A DNA stretch of 19,290 nt from an uncultured Bacteroidales bacterium. Its GTDB lineage: Bacteria > Bacteroidota > Bacteroidia > Bacteroidales > UBA932. Below are positions 6,149 to 12,517 of this stretch, one piece after another. The stretch covers positions 1-19,290 of the forward strand of contig CAMKTW010000006.1 of NCBI GenBank assembly GCA_946415795.1, given 5' to 3'. Position 1 is the first letter of the stretch. Each line of letters opens with the position of its first letter. The translations under genes were made by a program, and so were the position numbers. Under the pieces are notes generated by a model that did not search any database, was not told the DNA's origin, and saw nothing but the letters and a program-made list of their open reading frames with translations.

Positions 6149-6778
6149 TTATGGAATAATTATGCTGAGCATCTCTTCTGCAGAGGAGAAGCGGTAGTCA
6201 GACGGAATACCCTCTGTCGGCTCCCCGTTCCAGGTGGCCAGCGCAAAATCCATCCCTGCATTGGCGGCGCAGCGGGCGTCCATAATCGTATCGCCCAGAT
6301 AGAGGCACTGCGATACATCAACCCCCGCCTTTGCGGCAAAAGCCAGCGCCGGTTCGCCGTCGGGCTTGTGAAGCACGGTGTCGTCGGCACATATCACAGT
6401 CTGAAGCCAGGGCCGCCATGGGTCCAGATTGCGGTCAAACTCAAACTCGGCGCGGCTGCGCGAGGTAATCACCCCTATCTTGATACCGGCGGCGACAATC
6501 TTCTCAATAGCCTCGTGGACTCCCGGATAAGGGACGCTTTTTTCCGGCGCCATCTCCCGGTAGTATTTCTCCCACAGCTCCAAAGCTTTCTCGTGATCGG
6601 GAAATCCGACCTGCTCTATGCCGGTCATACTGGGGAGGCCAAAGTAGCGGACCAGGTCTTCCGGGGGAACGACCTCACCCTTAAGTTCCAGGATGGTCCT
6701 GGCAAAAGAGTATGTAAACGTATCCTGGGTGTCAATCAGGGTACCGTCTATGTCAAATGCTATGTGTGTATAGCGCAT
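6149..6778 (-). CDS. HAD-superfamily phosphatase, PGP/Gph-like
   Basis: The 209-residue haloacid dehalogenase-type hydrolase shows motif I DIDGT (Asp9 nucleophile, Asp11), motif II VITSRS (Thr105), motif III Lys138 in HKPDGEP, and motif IV LGDTIMD (Asp163, Asp167). An alpha-helical C1 cap lies at about 20-90. It resembles phosphoglycolate phosphatase and pyrophosphatase PpaX-like enzymes, but the substrate cannot be told. The ATG at 6778 overlaps the ahcY TGA by one base (TGATG), so coupling is likely. Longer frames to 7036 would overlap ahcY extensively and are rejected. In this operon it could remove a phosphorylated by-product or act in metabolite repair (inference). Confidence 0.88.
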   Translation of the reverse strand: MRYTHIAFDIDGTLIDTQDTFTYSFARTILELKGEVVPPEDLVRYFGLPSMTGIEQVGFPDHEKALELWEKYYREMAPEKSVPYPGVHEAIEKIVAAGIKIGVITSRSRAEFEFDRNLDPWRPWLQTVICADDTVLHKPDGEPALAFAAKAGVDVSQCLYLGDTIMDARCAANAGMDFALATWNGEPTEGIPSDYRFSSAEEMLSIIIP

Positions 6779-8010
6779 CAGCTCTCCAGATATGCCTTCT
6801 GCCTCTCTGTCTGGGTGTCTATGGTCACGCCCCAAGCCGCCAGCTTTCTGCGGGCCACGAACTTGTCGATCTCTTCCGGCACCACAAGCATTGTGGAGGG
6901 GAGCATCCCTTTGTTGCGGACTATATATGTTGCCGAGAGGGCCTGGATTGCGAAGCTCATATCCATAATTTCCGCGGGATGGCCGTCGCCGGCAGCGAGG
7001 TTCACCAGGCGCCCTTCTCCCAGGATATAAATCCACTTGCCGCCGACCTTGAAGCCCTCGATATTAGCGCGGGCGACCTTGGTTTCGGTGGCGATGGCAC
7101 GCAGGCGGGCGACATCGACCTCAACGTCAAAATGCCCTGCGTTGCAGCAGATTGCGCCATCTTTCATAGCGCGGAAGTGGCGTTCTACAACGATGTCGCA
7201 GCAGCCGGTTACCGTTATGAAGATATCGCCCAGCGGCGCAGCGTCGTCCATAGTCATAACCTTGAAGCCGTCCATTACCGCCTCCATCGCCTTGATGGGG
7301 TCGATTTCAGTGACAATAACGCTGGCCCCCAGCCCTTTGGCACGCATCGCCACGCCCTTGCCGCACCATCCGTAGCCGGCAACGACAACGGTCTTGGATG
7401 CAACTATCAGGTTGGTGGTGCGCATTATGCCGTCCCATACGCTCTGGCCGGTGCCGTAGCGGTTGTCAAAGAGGTATTTGCACTCTGCATTATTCACCAT
7501 CACCATAGGGAACTTGAGCTCGCCCCGCTGGGCACGCGCCAGCAGGCGGTTGATTCCGGTAGTTGTCTCTTCGCAGCCGCCCCATACATCCGCAATCAGT
7601 TGCGGATATTCGGAATGGATCATATTCACTATGTCGCCCCCGTCGTCTATTATTACATTCGGACCGGGTTCCACGATACAACGGATATGGCGCTCATACT
7701 CTTCAGGGCTCTCGCCGTGAACCGCAAACACGTTCACGCCGCTTTTTACCAGAGCTGCAACCACGTCGTCCTGGGTTGAGAGCACATTGCTGGCGGCCGC
7801 ATAAACCTCTGCACCGCCCGCCGCCAGGGTCTGGCAGAGATAGGCGGTCTTGGCCTCCAGATGCACGGACACGGCAACTTTGACCCCCTTGAAGGGCTTT
7901 TCTGCGGTGAACTGCTCTTCTATATCGTTAAGCAGAGGCATATGCGCCCTTACCCAGTCTATCTTGCGCTGCCCCGACTCCCATAAATTGATATCCTTTA
8001 TTTCTGACAT
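6778..8010 (-). CDS. ahcY: S-adenosylhomocysteine hydrolase (adenosylhomocysteinase), short form
   Basis: The 410-residue NAD-dependent enzyme splits S-adenosylhomocysteine into homocysteine and adenosine. It carries SVHLEAKTA (48-56, His50), IDDGGD (Asp123), GCEETTTG (Glu148), Lys178 and Asp182 around FDNRYGTGQS, the NAD-binding AGYGWCGKG (211-219) and CCNAGHFDVEV (288-298). It lacks the ~40-residue insertion and the PFKPDHYRY-type tail of the long class, so it resembles archaeal/Thermotoga-like forms. The usual NDxxxK segment reads NNAECK, so the Asp after the conserved Asn173 is Asn174. It is the first gene of a tight operon whose other members handle sugar acids; the functional link is not obvious. 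The related S-inosylhomocysteine hydrolase is an alternative. Confidence 0.92.
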   Translation of the reverse strand: MSEIKDINLWESGQRKIDWVRAHMPLLNDIEEQFTAEKPFKGVKVAVSVHLEAKTAYLCQTLAAGGAEVYAAASNVLSTQDDVVAALVKSGVNVFAVHGESPEEYERHIRCIVEPGPNVIIDDGGDIVNMIHSEYPQLIADVWGGCEETTTGINRLLARAQRGELKFPMVMVNNAECKYLFDNRYGTGQSVWDGIMRTTNLIVASKTVVVAGYGWCGKGVAMRAKGLGASVIVTEIDPIKAMEAVMDGFKVMTMDDAAPLGDIFITVTGCCDIVVERHFRAMKDGAICCNAGHFDVEVDVARLRAIATETKVARANIEGFKVGGKWIYILGEGRLVNLAAGDGHPAEIMDMSFAIQALSATYIVRNKGMLPSTMLVVPEEIDKFVARRKLAAWGVTIDTQTERQKAYLES

Positions 8011-8023
8011 TGGAGATTATTCT

Positions 8024-8031
8024 TAAATTTG
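8024..8031 (+). promoter_or_regulatory. -7 box for the EEP-fold gene
   Basis: TAAATTTG fits TAnnTTTG exactly, with TTTC 19 nt upstream as a poor -33 box. Transcription would start near 8037, so the TTG at 8029 cannot be the start codon. This supports the ATG at 8056. It lies two bases from the oppositely oriented ahcY -7 box. Confidence 0.5.
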
Positions 8032-8033
8032 CT

Positions 8034-8041
8034 CAAAGTTA
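8034..8041 (-). promoter_or_regulatory. ahcY: -7 box for the ahcY operon
   Basis: On the minus strand the sequence reads TAACTTTG, an exact TAnnTTTG match, giving a leader of about 17-20 nt before the ahcY ATG at 8010. No good TTTG -33 box is seen at the proper distance. The 45-bp divergent gap leaves no room for a riboswitch. Confidence 0.5.
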
Positions 8042-8055
8042 CTTATTTTTTCTCA

Positions 8056-9033
8056 ATGGCGGCGAGTCTAAACATAATGTTCTATAATCTGGAGAACCTC
8101 TACGACACCACCAAAGACGATACGATAGACGACGAAGAATTCACCCCCCTCGGAGCAAAACGCTGGACTACAATCAAGTATCAGACAAAACTGCAGAACC
8201 TCAGCAATGTGTTTGCCGCAGTGGCGTCGCTGCCAGGCGGGTTTCCCGCCGTCGTCGGGGTATCGGAGATTGAGAACGACACCGTGCTGGAAGATCTTCT
8301 TTCGCAGCATAGACTGCAACCGGCCAACTACCGCTATATCCACTACGACAGCAAGGATGCCCGCGGAGTGGACGTGGCTCTGTTCTTCCGCCCGGAACGT
8401 TTCAAACTGGAGGGGAGCGAGCCTGTCAAACTGCAACTGCGCAGCGGACGGGAATATATAGGCCGGGACATTCTGGCGGTATGGGGCAAGCTGGACGGCG
8501 AGATGTTCTGCTTTTACGTGTGCCACTTCCTCTCCCGCCGGGGCGGAGTGTTCGCTTCGCAGGGATTCCGCCGGGCCGGGGCAGAGACTGTCCGGAACCA
8601 CGCGGAGAAGATGCGCAAAGAGTTCCCCGGCCTGAAGGTAGTGGTGATGGGGGATATGAACGACACTCCGGACGAAGAGTCACTGAGCGAACTGCTGCGT
8701 GCCCGGGAACGCATAGAAGGGGTGGCAGAGGGGGATTATTTCAACCCGATGTGGGCAATGCACAAGGCAGGGATGGGTACCAGCATCCACAACCACAACT
8801 GGATACTGTTCGACAATATCATAGTGAGCCGCAACCTGCTCCCGGCAGAAGCGGGTTACCCCGAGGCCAAAGGCCTGGTACTAAGCAAGTTTGACAAACG
8901 ATTCTGGGCCCACATTTTCCAACGCAACTTTATGATGCGCGGCGGCAAGCCCTTCCGCAGCTGGGATGGCAACACATTCTCCGGCGGATACAGCGACCAC
9001 CTGCCGATTCTTATCAGGCTTACTACCAGATAA
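8056..9033 (+). CDS. Endonuclease/exonuclease/phosphatase-fold protein
   Basis: The 325-residue DNase I-like (EEP) hydrolase has the family's metal and catalytic residues: Asn11 in YNLENLYD, Glu71 in SEIEN, the DARGVDV segment with Asp106, His157, GDMNDTPD with Asp200/Asn202, and the C-terminal SDHLPI with Asp314/His315. No signal peptide is seen with the ATG at 8056, so it is predicted to be cytosolic. Family members cut nucleic acids, phosphoinositides or sphingolipids, and the Bacteroidota version is uncharacterised as far as I know. The start was chosen because an exact -7 box overlaps the alternative TTG at 8029. ATG 8077 (MFYNLENLYD) is possible but would cut the first strand. A glycosidase-like gene follows after 17 nt. 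Confidence 0.85.
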   Translation: MAASLNIMFYNLENLYDTTKDDTIDDEEFTPLGAKRWTTIKYQTKLQNLSNVFAAVASLPGGFPAVVGVSEIENDTVLEDLLSQHRLQPANYRYIHYDSKDARGVDVALFFRPERFKLEGSEPVKLQLRSGREYIGRDILAVWGKLDGEMFCFYVCHFLSRRGGVFASQGFRRAGAETVRNHAEKMRKEFPGLKVVVMGDMNDTPDEESLSELLRARERIEGVAEGDYFNPMWAMHKAGMGTSIHNHNWILFDNIIVSRNLLPAEAGYPEAKGLVLSKFDKRFWAHIFQRNFMMRGGKPFRSWDGNTFSGGYSDHLPILIRLTTR

Positions 9034-9050
9034 TTCTATGGACAACAACT

Positions 9051-10349
9051 ATGGCTATTTACCGTTTTAAACTTGTCATTATTGCTGTTTGCCTGACATT
9101 ATCATCTTGTCAGACCGGCACACCCAAACCAGATACACGTATGGACCGCTCCCGTCTGAACATTGGTGCCTACATCCTTCAACCGTATGCCAGGAGCGAG
9201 ACACACATAAAGGATCTTGCCGACTGCGGCATTGATTTCGTAATATGCATAGACAACGACCGGGAAGCGCTGGATTTGCTGGAAAAGTATGGCGTGGGGG
9301 CAATTGTTACCGGAGTTGTACCCAGTTGGTGGGGAGGAAATGGTGAGGTTGCCGGCACTCTTGAAAAGGTAAACCCTCTTCAGAGTTACGAAACGGCGGC
9401 GGCATCTTTTGAAGATCATCCGGCAATCTGGGGCATTGATATCGGCGACGAGCCGTCGGCCCTCGATTTCCCTTATTACGGCAAGGTTATGGAACGGGTA
9501 GAAGAGTTGTTCCCCCATCAGTTTGCATTTCTGAATCTATATCCAAACTACGCATCGGTGGCACAAAACACCGATGAGCAGGTCCTCAGCCAGCTGGGCA
9601 CCGCGACTTATGAGGAGCATATCAATCAGTATTGCCGGTATATTCCCGCGGACTATCTTTCTTACGACTTCTATTACAAAGTCGCAGGCGTCCAGAAGGA
9701 CTACGCCAATCTCCGCATTGTTTCCGACGCTTGTCACAAAAACGGTCTCGATATGTGGATTACTCTTCAGGTCAACAGTTTCGATCCCGAAGTATGGATC
9801 AGCGAGAACGAGCTCCGGTTCCAGGCCTTCTCTGCACTTGCCTTCGGCGCTTCAAATATATCCTGGGCCTGCTACACGGCGGGATGGTGGAGCAATCAGG
9901 TTGTGGACGGCGACGGTAACAAGACGCAGCAATACGATAAGCTTAAAACAGTTAACGGCGAAATCCATACTCTTGCAGAACGATATATGAGATACCGCAA
10001 CATAGAGACGGTGTGCATCGGATTCGATGGCACCGATATGTTGGAGGACAGTGGCATTGAGAACTCGTCAGAATTGGACTTCGGCTCATTGTGCGGACTG
10101 ACGGCCGACTGTCCGCTTTTAGTAGGCAAAATGGCAGCACGAAAAGGTGACCGCAACAAGGCGTTGTTTATCTGCGTGGCCGACGACCCCTACGATGAGA
10201 ATCCAGCAAACCACACCATCCGCTTCACGACAAACAAGCGTAAGGTAAAGGCCTGGGGCGGTAACGGTCCGATTAAAGTGAAGCGCACCGGCAATGACAA
10301 CTATGAGTTGCCCGTTGTCTCAAATCAGGGAGTGATACTGGAATTCTGA
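9051..10349 (+). CDS. Glycoside-hydrolase-like TIM-barrel lipoprotein
   Basis: The 432-residue product has a lipoprotein signal with lipobox LSSC (Cys20), so it is predicted to be anchored at the cell surface or in the periplasm. The body reads like a (beta/alpha)8 barrel of the GH-A type. It has GIDIGDEPS (128-136) with Glu134 in the position typical of a catalytic acid/base, DYLSYDFYY (201-209), and ELRFQAFSALAFGASNISWACYTAGWW, the latter recalling the late strands of GH42/GH2-like enzymes. A short beta-rich C-terminal domain follows. The precise family is not recognised and the catalytic nucleophile is not assigned. The ATG at 9038 is in another frame and stops after ten codons. It probably forms an operon with the EEP gene. 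No TonB/SusD pair lies beside it. Confidence 0.7.
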   Translation: MAIYRFKLVIIAVCLTLSSCQTGTPKPDTRMDRSRLNIGAYILQPYARSETHIKDLADCGIDFVICIDNDREALDLLEKYGVGAIVTGVVPSWWGGNGEVAGTLEKVNPLQSYETAAASFEDHPAIWGIDIGDEPSALDFPYYGKVMERVEELFPHQFAFLNLYPNYASVAQNTDEQVLSQLGTATYEEHINQYCRYIPADYLSYDFYYKVAGVQKDYANLRIVSDACHKNGLDMWITLQVNSFDPEVWISENELRFQAFSALAFGASNISWACYTAGWWSNQVVDGDGNKTQQYDKLKTVNGEIHTLAERYMRYRNIETVCIGFDGTDMLEDSGIENSSELDFGSLCGLTADCPLLVGKMAARKGDRNKALFICVADDPYDENPANHTIRFTTNKRKVKAWGGNGPIKVKRTGNDNYELPVVSNQGVILEF

Positions 10350-10416
10350 GACAGCTGGCTGGTTGCGCGGAGACCCATCGCGGGGCCGTTCTCTGCATCC
10401 TGCCCGACAGATCGAT

Positions 10417-10824
10417 TTACTCCAGCGAAACGACCTTCCACTCACCGTCCATCCTCTCCAGCCGCATCGTGCGCGGGATTGTACCCCCTCCTACCGCACC
10501 GTAGGGACGGATTTCGTAATCCACCACAGCGGCGCCGCTCTCCTCCTCTATCTGGGACGATACTATCTTGAAGGTGGTTTTCCTGGATGCCTCGACAACC
10601 TTTGCCCTGATCTCCTCGCTGGGATAGTCAGAGTCTGCGATGGTGTCGCGGACTATGGCCGCGATATCCGGGGTGCAGAAGGCGGCGGCACGCTCGAAAT
10701 CCATATCAAAAAAGGCGGTCAGGAATCCGGATGCGGCAGATTCTGCCTTGCCGCTCCTGGAGGAGCAGCCGCTGAGAGCCAGAGCCAGCATCAGGCATAC
10801 AGCGGGTATGATAAGTCTTTTCAT
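10417..10824 (-). CDS. Small lipoprotein with NTF2-like (DUF4878-type) domain
   Basis: The 135-residue product has a signal peptide and lipobox LSGC (Cys20), then a compact alpha+beta region: a helix with SAASGFLTAFFDMDFERAAAF, and strands ending in MDGEWKVVSLE. This pattern fits the DUF4878/SnoaL-like NTF2 fold common in Bacteroidota lipoproteins. The role is unknown; such domains often bind small molecules or partner proteins in the periplasm. It starts 18 nt after the comF stop and is probably co-transcribed with it. It converges on the glycosidase-like gene with 67 nt between the stops, where I see no clear terminator. Confidence 0.75.
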   Translation of the reverse strand: MKRLIIPAVCLMLALALSGCSSRSGKAESAASGFLTAFFDMDFERAAAFCTPDIAAIVRDTIADSDYPSEEIRAKVVEASRKTTFKIVSSQIEEESGAAVVDYEIRPYGAVGGGTIPRTMRLERMDGEWKVVSLE

Positions 10825-10842
10825 ACAGCAAATCTATCTACA

Positions 10843-11679
10843 TTATTCCACAAAACCAAGGGTTGCGACCGATACGGTGAAGCAGGGCTCCAGCAGGTGG
10901 ACGCACTCGGTGAGCGTGGCACCCGTGGTGAGGACATCATCCACAAGAAGGATATGCCGTACCCCCGCCTCCCTAAGCCGCTCGATTTCCCGGGGACGAA
11001 TCCCAAAAGCTCCCGCTACGTTCCGGACCCTCTGCCCTGCCTGCCGCCGTGTCTGCGTACGGGTGTAACGTCGCCTGTAAAGCAAACCAGTGGCAACAGG
11101 AAGGCCGCCGGAAGCAGGTTTGAGTTCCCGGCAATCATCCGCAGCTACTGAGCCATAACCTGCCGAGAGCCTCTCTGCAACCCCCCGGGCGATGACCTCA
11201 GACTGGTTGAAGCCGCGTTTGAACCGCTTTCTCCAGTGCAGCGGCACCGGTACTACCGCCTGCACATCTGTATAAAGCCCGCCAGAGGCCATATAATCCC
11301 CCAGCATTCGCGCCGCCCAGAGGCCGAGAGCAGTGTCGCCTCCATATTTGAAACGCCGTACTATTTCGCAGTAACCGCTGTCGTGCCGATAAAAGAACAG
11401 CGCAGCAGCATTATGGACGTGACACCGCCCTCCAAAAGTCTCCATAGCGGCATTCTCGCTGTAACTCCAGAAGTACGTGAGGGGGATGTCGGCCATACAT
11501 CTGCCGCACAGGGGTCCGCCACTTTCAACCGTCAGTTCGACACCGTCTTGTTCCGACTCCAATTCTGCCCCGCATACCGCACATTCGCGCACAAAAAAAA
11601 GGTCACGCAGACCCGCCAGAGCCAGTTGCAACCCGCACCCGATCCGGCGCCACAACCCTATTGAAAATTTACCCTCCAT
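10843..11679 (-). CDS. comF: ComF-family phosphoribosyltransferase-like protein
   Basis: The 278-residue product begins with a zinc-binding-like pair of CxxC motifs (Cys33/Cys36 and Cys58/Cys61). Then come PVPLHWRKRFKRGFNQSE, the ComF hallmark, and the PRPP loop ILLVDDVLTTGATL (Asp247, Asp248, Thr251-Thr255). ComF proteins support DNA uptake in naturally competent bacteria and are widespread elsewhere, including Bacteroidota, with unclear role. It is cytosolic. The start at ATG 11679 is preceded by AAGGAT and a near -7 box (TATCTTCG on the minus strand, 11705-11698). It is divergent from cdaA with 45 nt between start codons and is followed by a small lipoprotein gene. Confidence 0.88.
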   Translation of the reverse strand: MEGKFSIGLWRRIGCGLQLALAGLRDLFFVRECAVCGAELESEQDGVELTVESGGPLCGRCMADIPLTYFWSYSENAAMETFGGRCHVHNAAALFFYRHDSGYCEIVRRFKYGGDTALGLWAARMLGDYMASGGLYTDVQAVVPVPLHWRKRFKRGFNQSEVIARGVAERLSAGYGSVAADDCRELKPASGGLPVATGLLYRRRYTRTQTRRQAGQRVRNVAGAFGIRPREIERLREAGVRHILLVDDVLTTGATLTECVHLLEPCFTVSVATLGFVE

Positions 11680-11710
11680 ATCCTTCGCTTCTGAATTCGA
11701 AGATAATAAT

Positions 11711-11718
11711 TATATTTG
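11711..11718 (+). promoter_or_regulatory. cdaA: -7 box for the cdaA-mutS2 operon
   Basis: TATATTTG matches TAnnTTTG exactly. It ends only six bases before the ATG at 11725, so the transcript would start at or within a few bases of the start codon, giving a leaderless or nearly leaderless mRNA. It also argues against the TTG at 11716, which lies inside the box. Confidence 0.5.
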
Positions 11719-11724
11719 TATGCT

Positions 11725-12516
11725 ATGTTCGATTTTTTAAATATTTCTTTCGCCGACATACTGGACATTATTCTGGTAGCGTTCCTCATTTATCAGGTTT
11801 ACAGACTGATTAAAGGAACCCAGGCGATGAGTATCTTTATTGCGATCATCTTGCTCTATGCCGCCAGGGCGGTATTTGGCGCACTCAATATGCAGCTGCT
11901 CACAAACCTGATAGGGGCCGTGCTGGACGTCGGCCTGATTGCCCTCATCGTGATTTTCCAGCCTGAGCTGAGGCGCTTCCTCATCAAAATCGGAACCGAG
12001 GTGTTCTCCGTCCGCAAGAAGGGCGACGGCTGGCTGCGCCGCTTCTTTGGCAAATACAACCCTACATCCCAGATAAGTCCAGCCGCCCTCGACGAGATTA
12101 CCAGCGCCTGCTACCGTATGTCGGAAAATAAAACCGGCGCGCTGATGGTGTTCAGGCACAACTCCGCACTGGATCAATACATAGAGACGGGCGACACCAT
12201 CAACGCCGGCATCAACCGCCGCCTTATAGAGAACATCTTTTTCAAGAATTCCCCGCTGCACGACGGCGCCGTGATAATGACGGGAGAGAGCATCATCGCC
12301 GCCCGCTGCACCCTTCCCATCAGCTCCAACCAGCAAATCCATCCCCGCTACGGGATGCGGCACCGCGCCGCTGTCGGAATAACAGAAGTGTCTGATGCAG
12401 AAGCGGTTGTTGTATCGGAGGAGACTGGCGAGATATCATACGTCAAGGACGGCGAGATAAAGACCTTGAGCAGTATAACCGAGCTCAGAATAGCGCTGGA
12501 GGCTTCTTATAAGTAA
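11725..12516 (+). CDS. cdaA: Diadenylate cyclase CdaA (c-di-AMP synthase)
   Basis: The 263-residue membrane protein makes cyclic di-AMP from two ATP. Three hydrophobic helices span residues ~8-80 (ADILDIILVAFLIYQVY; FIAIILLYAARAVFGAL; NLIGAVLDVGLIALIVIF). The DAC domain follows, with the catalytic LHDGAVI (Asp180-Gly181-Ala182) and MRHRAAVG (Arg212-His213-Arg214) motifs. Length and order match CdaA/DacA. The ATG at 11725 is used; a TTG at 11716 would add only three residues and overlaps the -7 box. mutS2 begins one base after its stop. There is no CdaR or GlmM gene beside it, unlike Firmicutes. Confidence 0.95.
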   Translation: MFDFLNISFADILDIILVAFLIYQVYRLIKGTQAMSIFIAIILLYAARAVFGALNMQLLTNLIGAVLDVGLIALIVIFQPELRRFLIKIGTEVFSVRKKGDGWLRRFFGKYNPTSQISPAALDEITSACYRMSENKTGALMVFRHNSALDQYIETGDTINAGINRRLIENIFFKNSPLHDGAVIMTGESIIAARCTLPISSNQQIHPRYGMRHRAAVGITEVSDAEAVVVSEETGEISYVKDGEIKTLSSITELRIALEASYK

Positions 12517-12517
12517 T

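Noticed and set aside
6779..7036. N-terminal extension of the HAD phosphatase
   Set aside because: The extra residues are antisense-like low-complexity text overlapping ahcY. DxD motif I follows the ATG at 6778 by eight residues.
6757..7779. 340-codon plus-strand frame opposite ahcY
   Set aside because: It is a shadow of ahcY; the His-rich, motif-free translation is not protein-like.
8011..8055. SAH riboswitch upstream of ahcY
   Set aside because: The gap is 45 bp and the predicted leader is below 20 nt, too short for the known SAH-binding fold.
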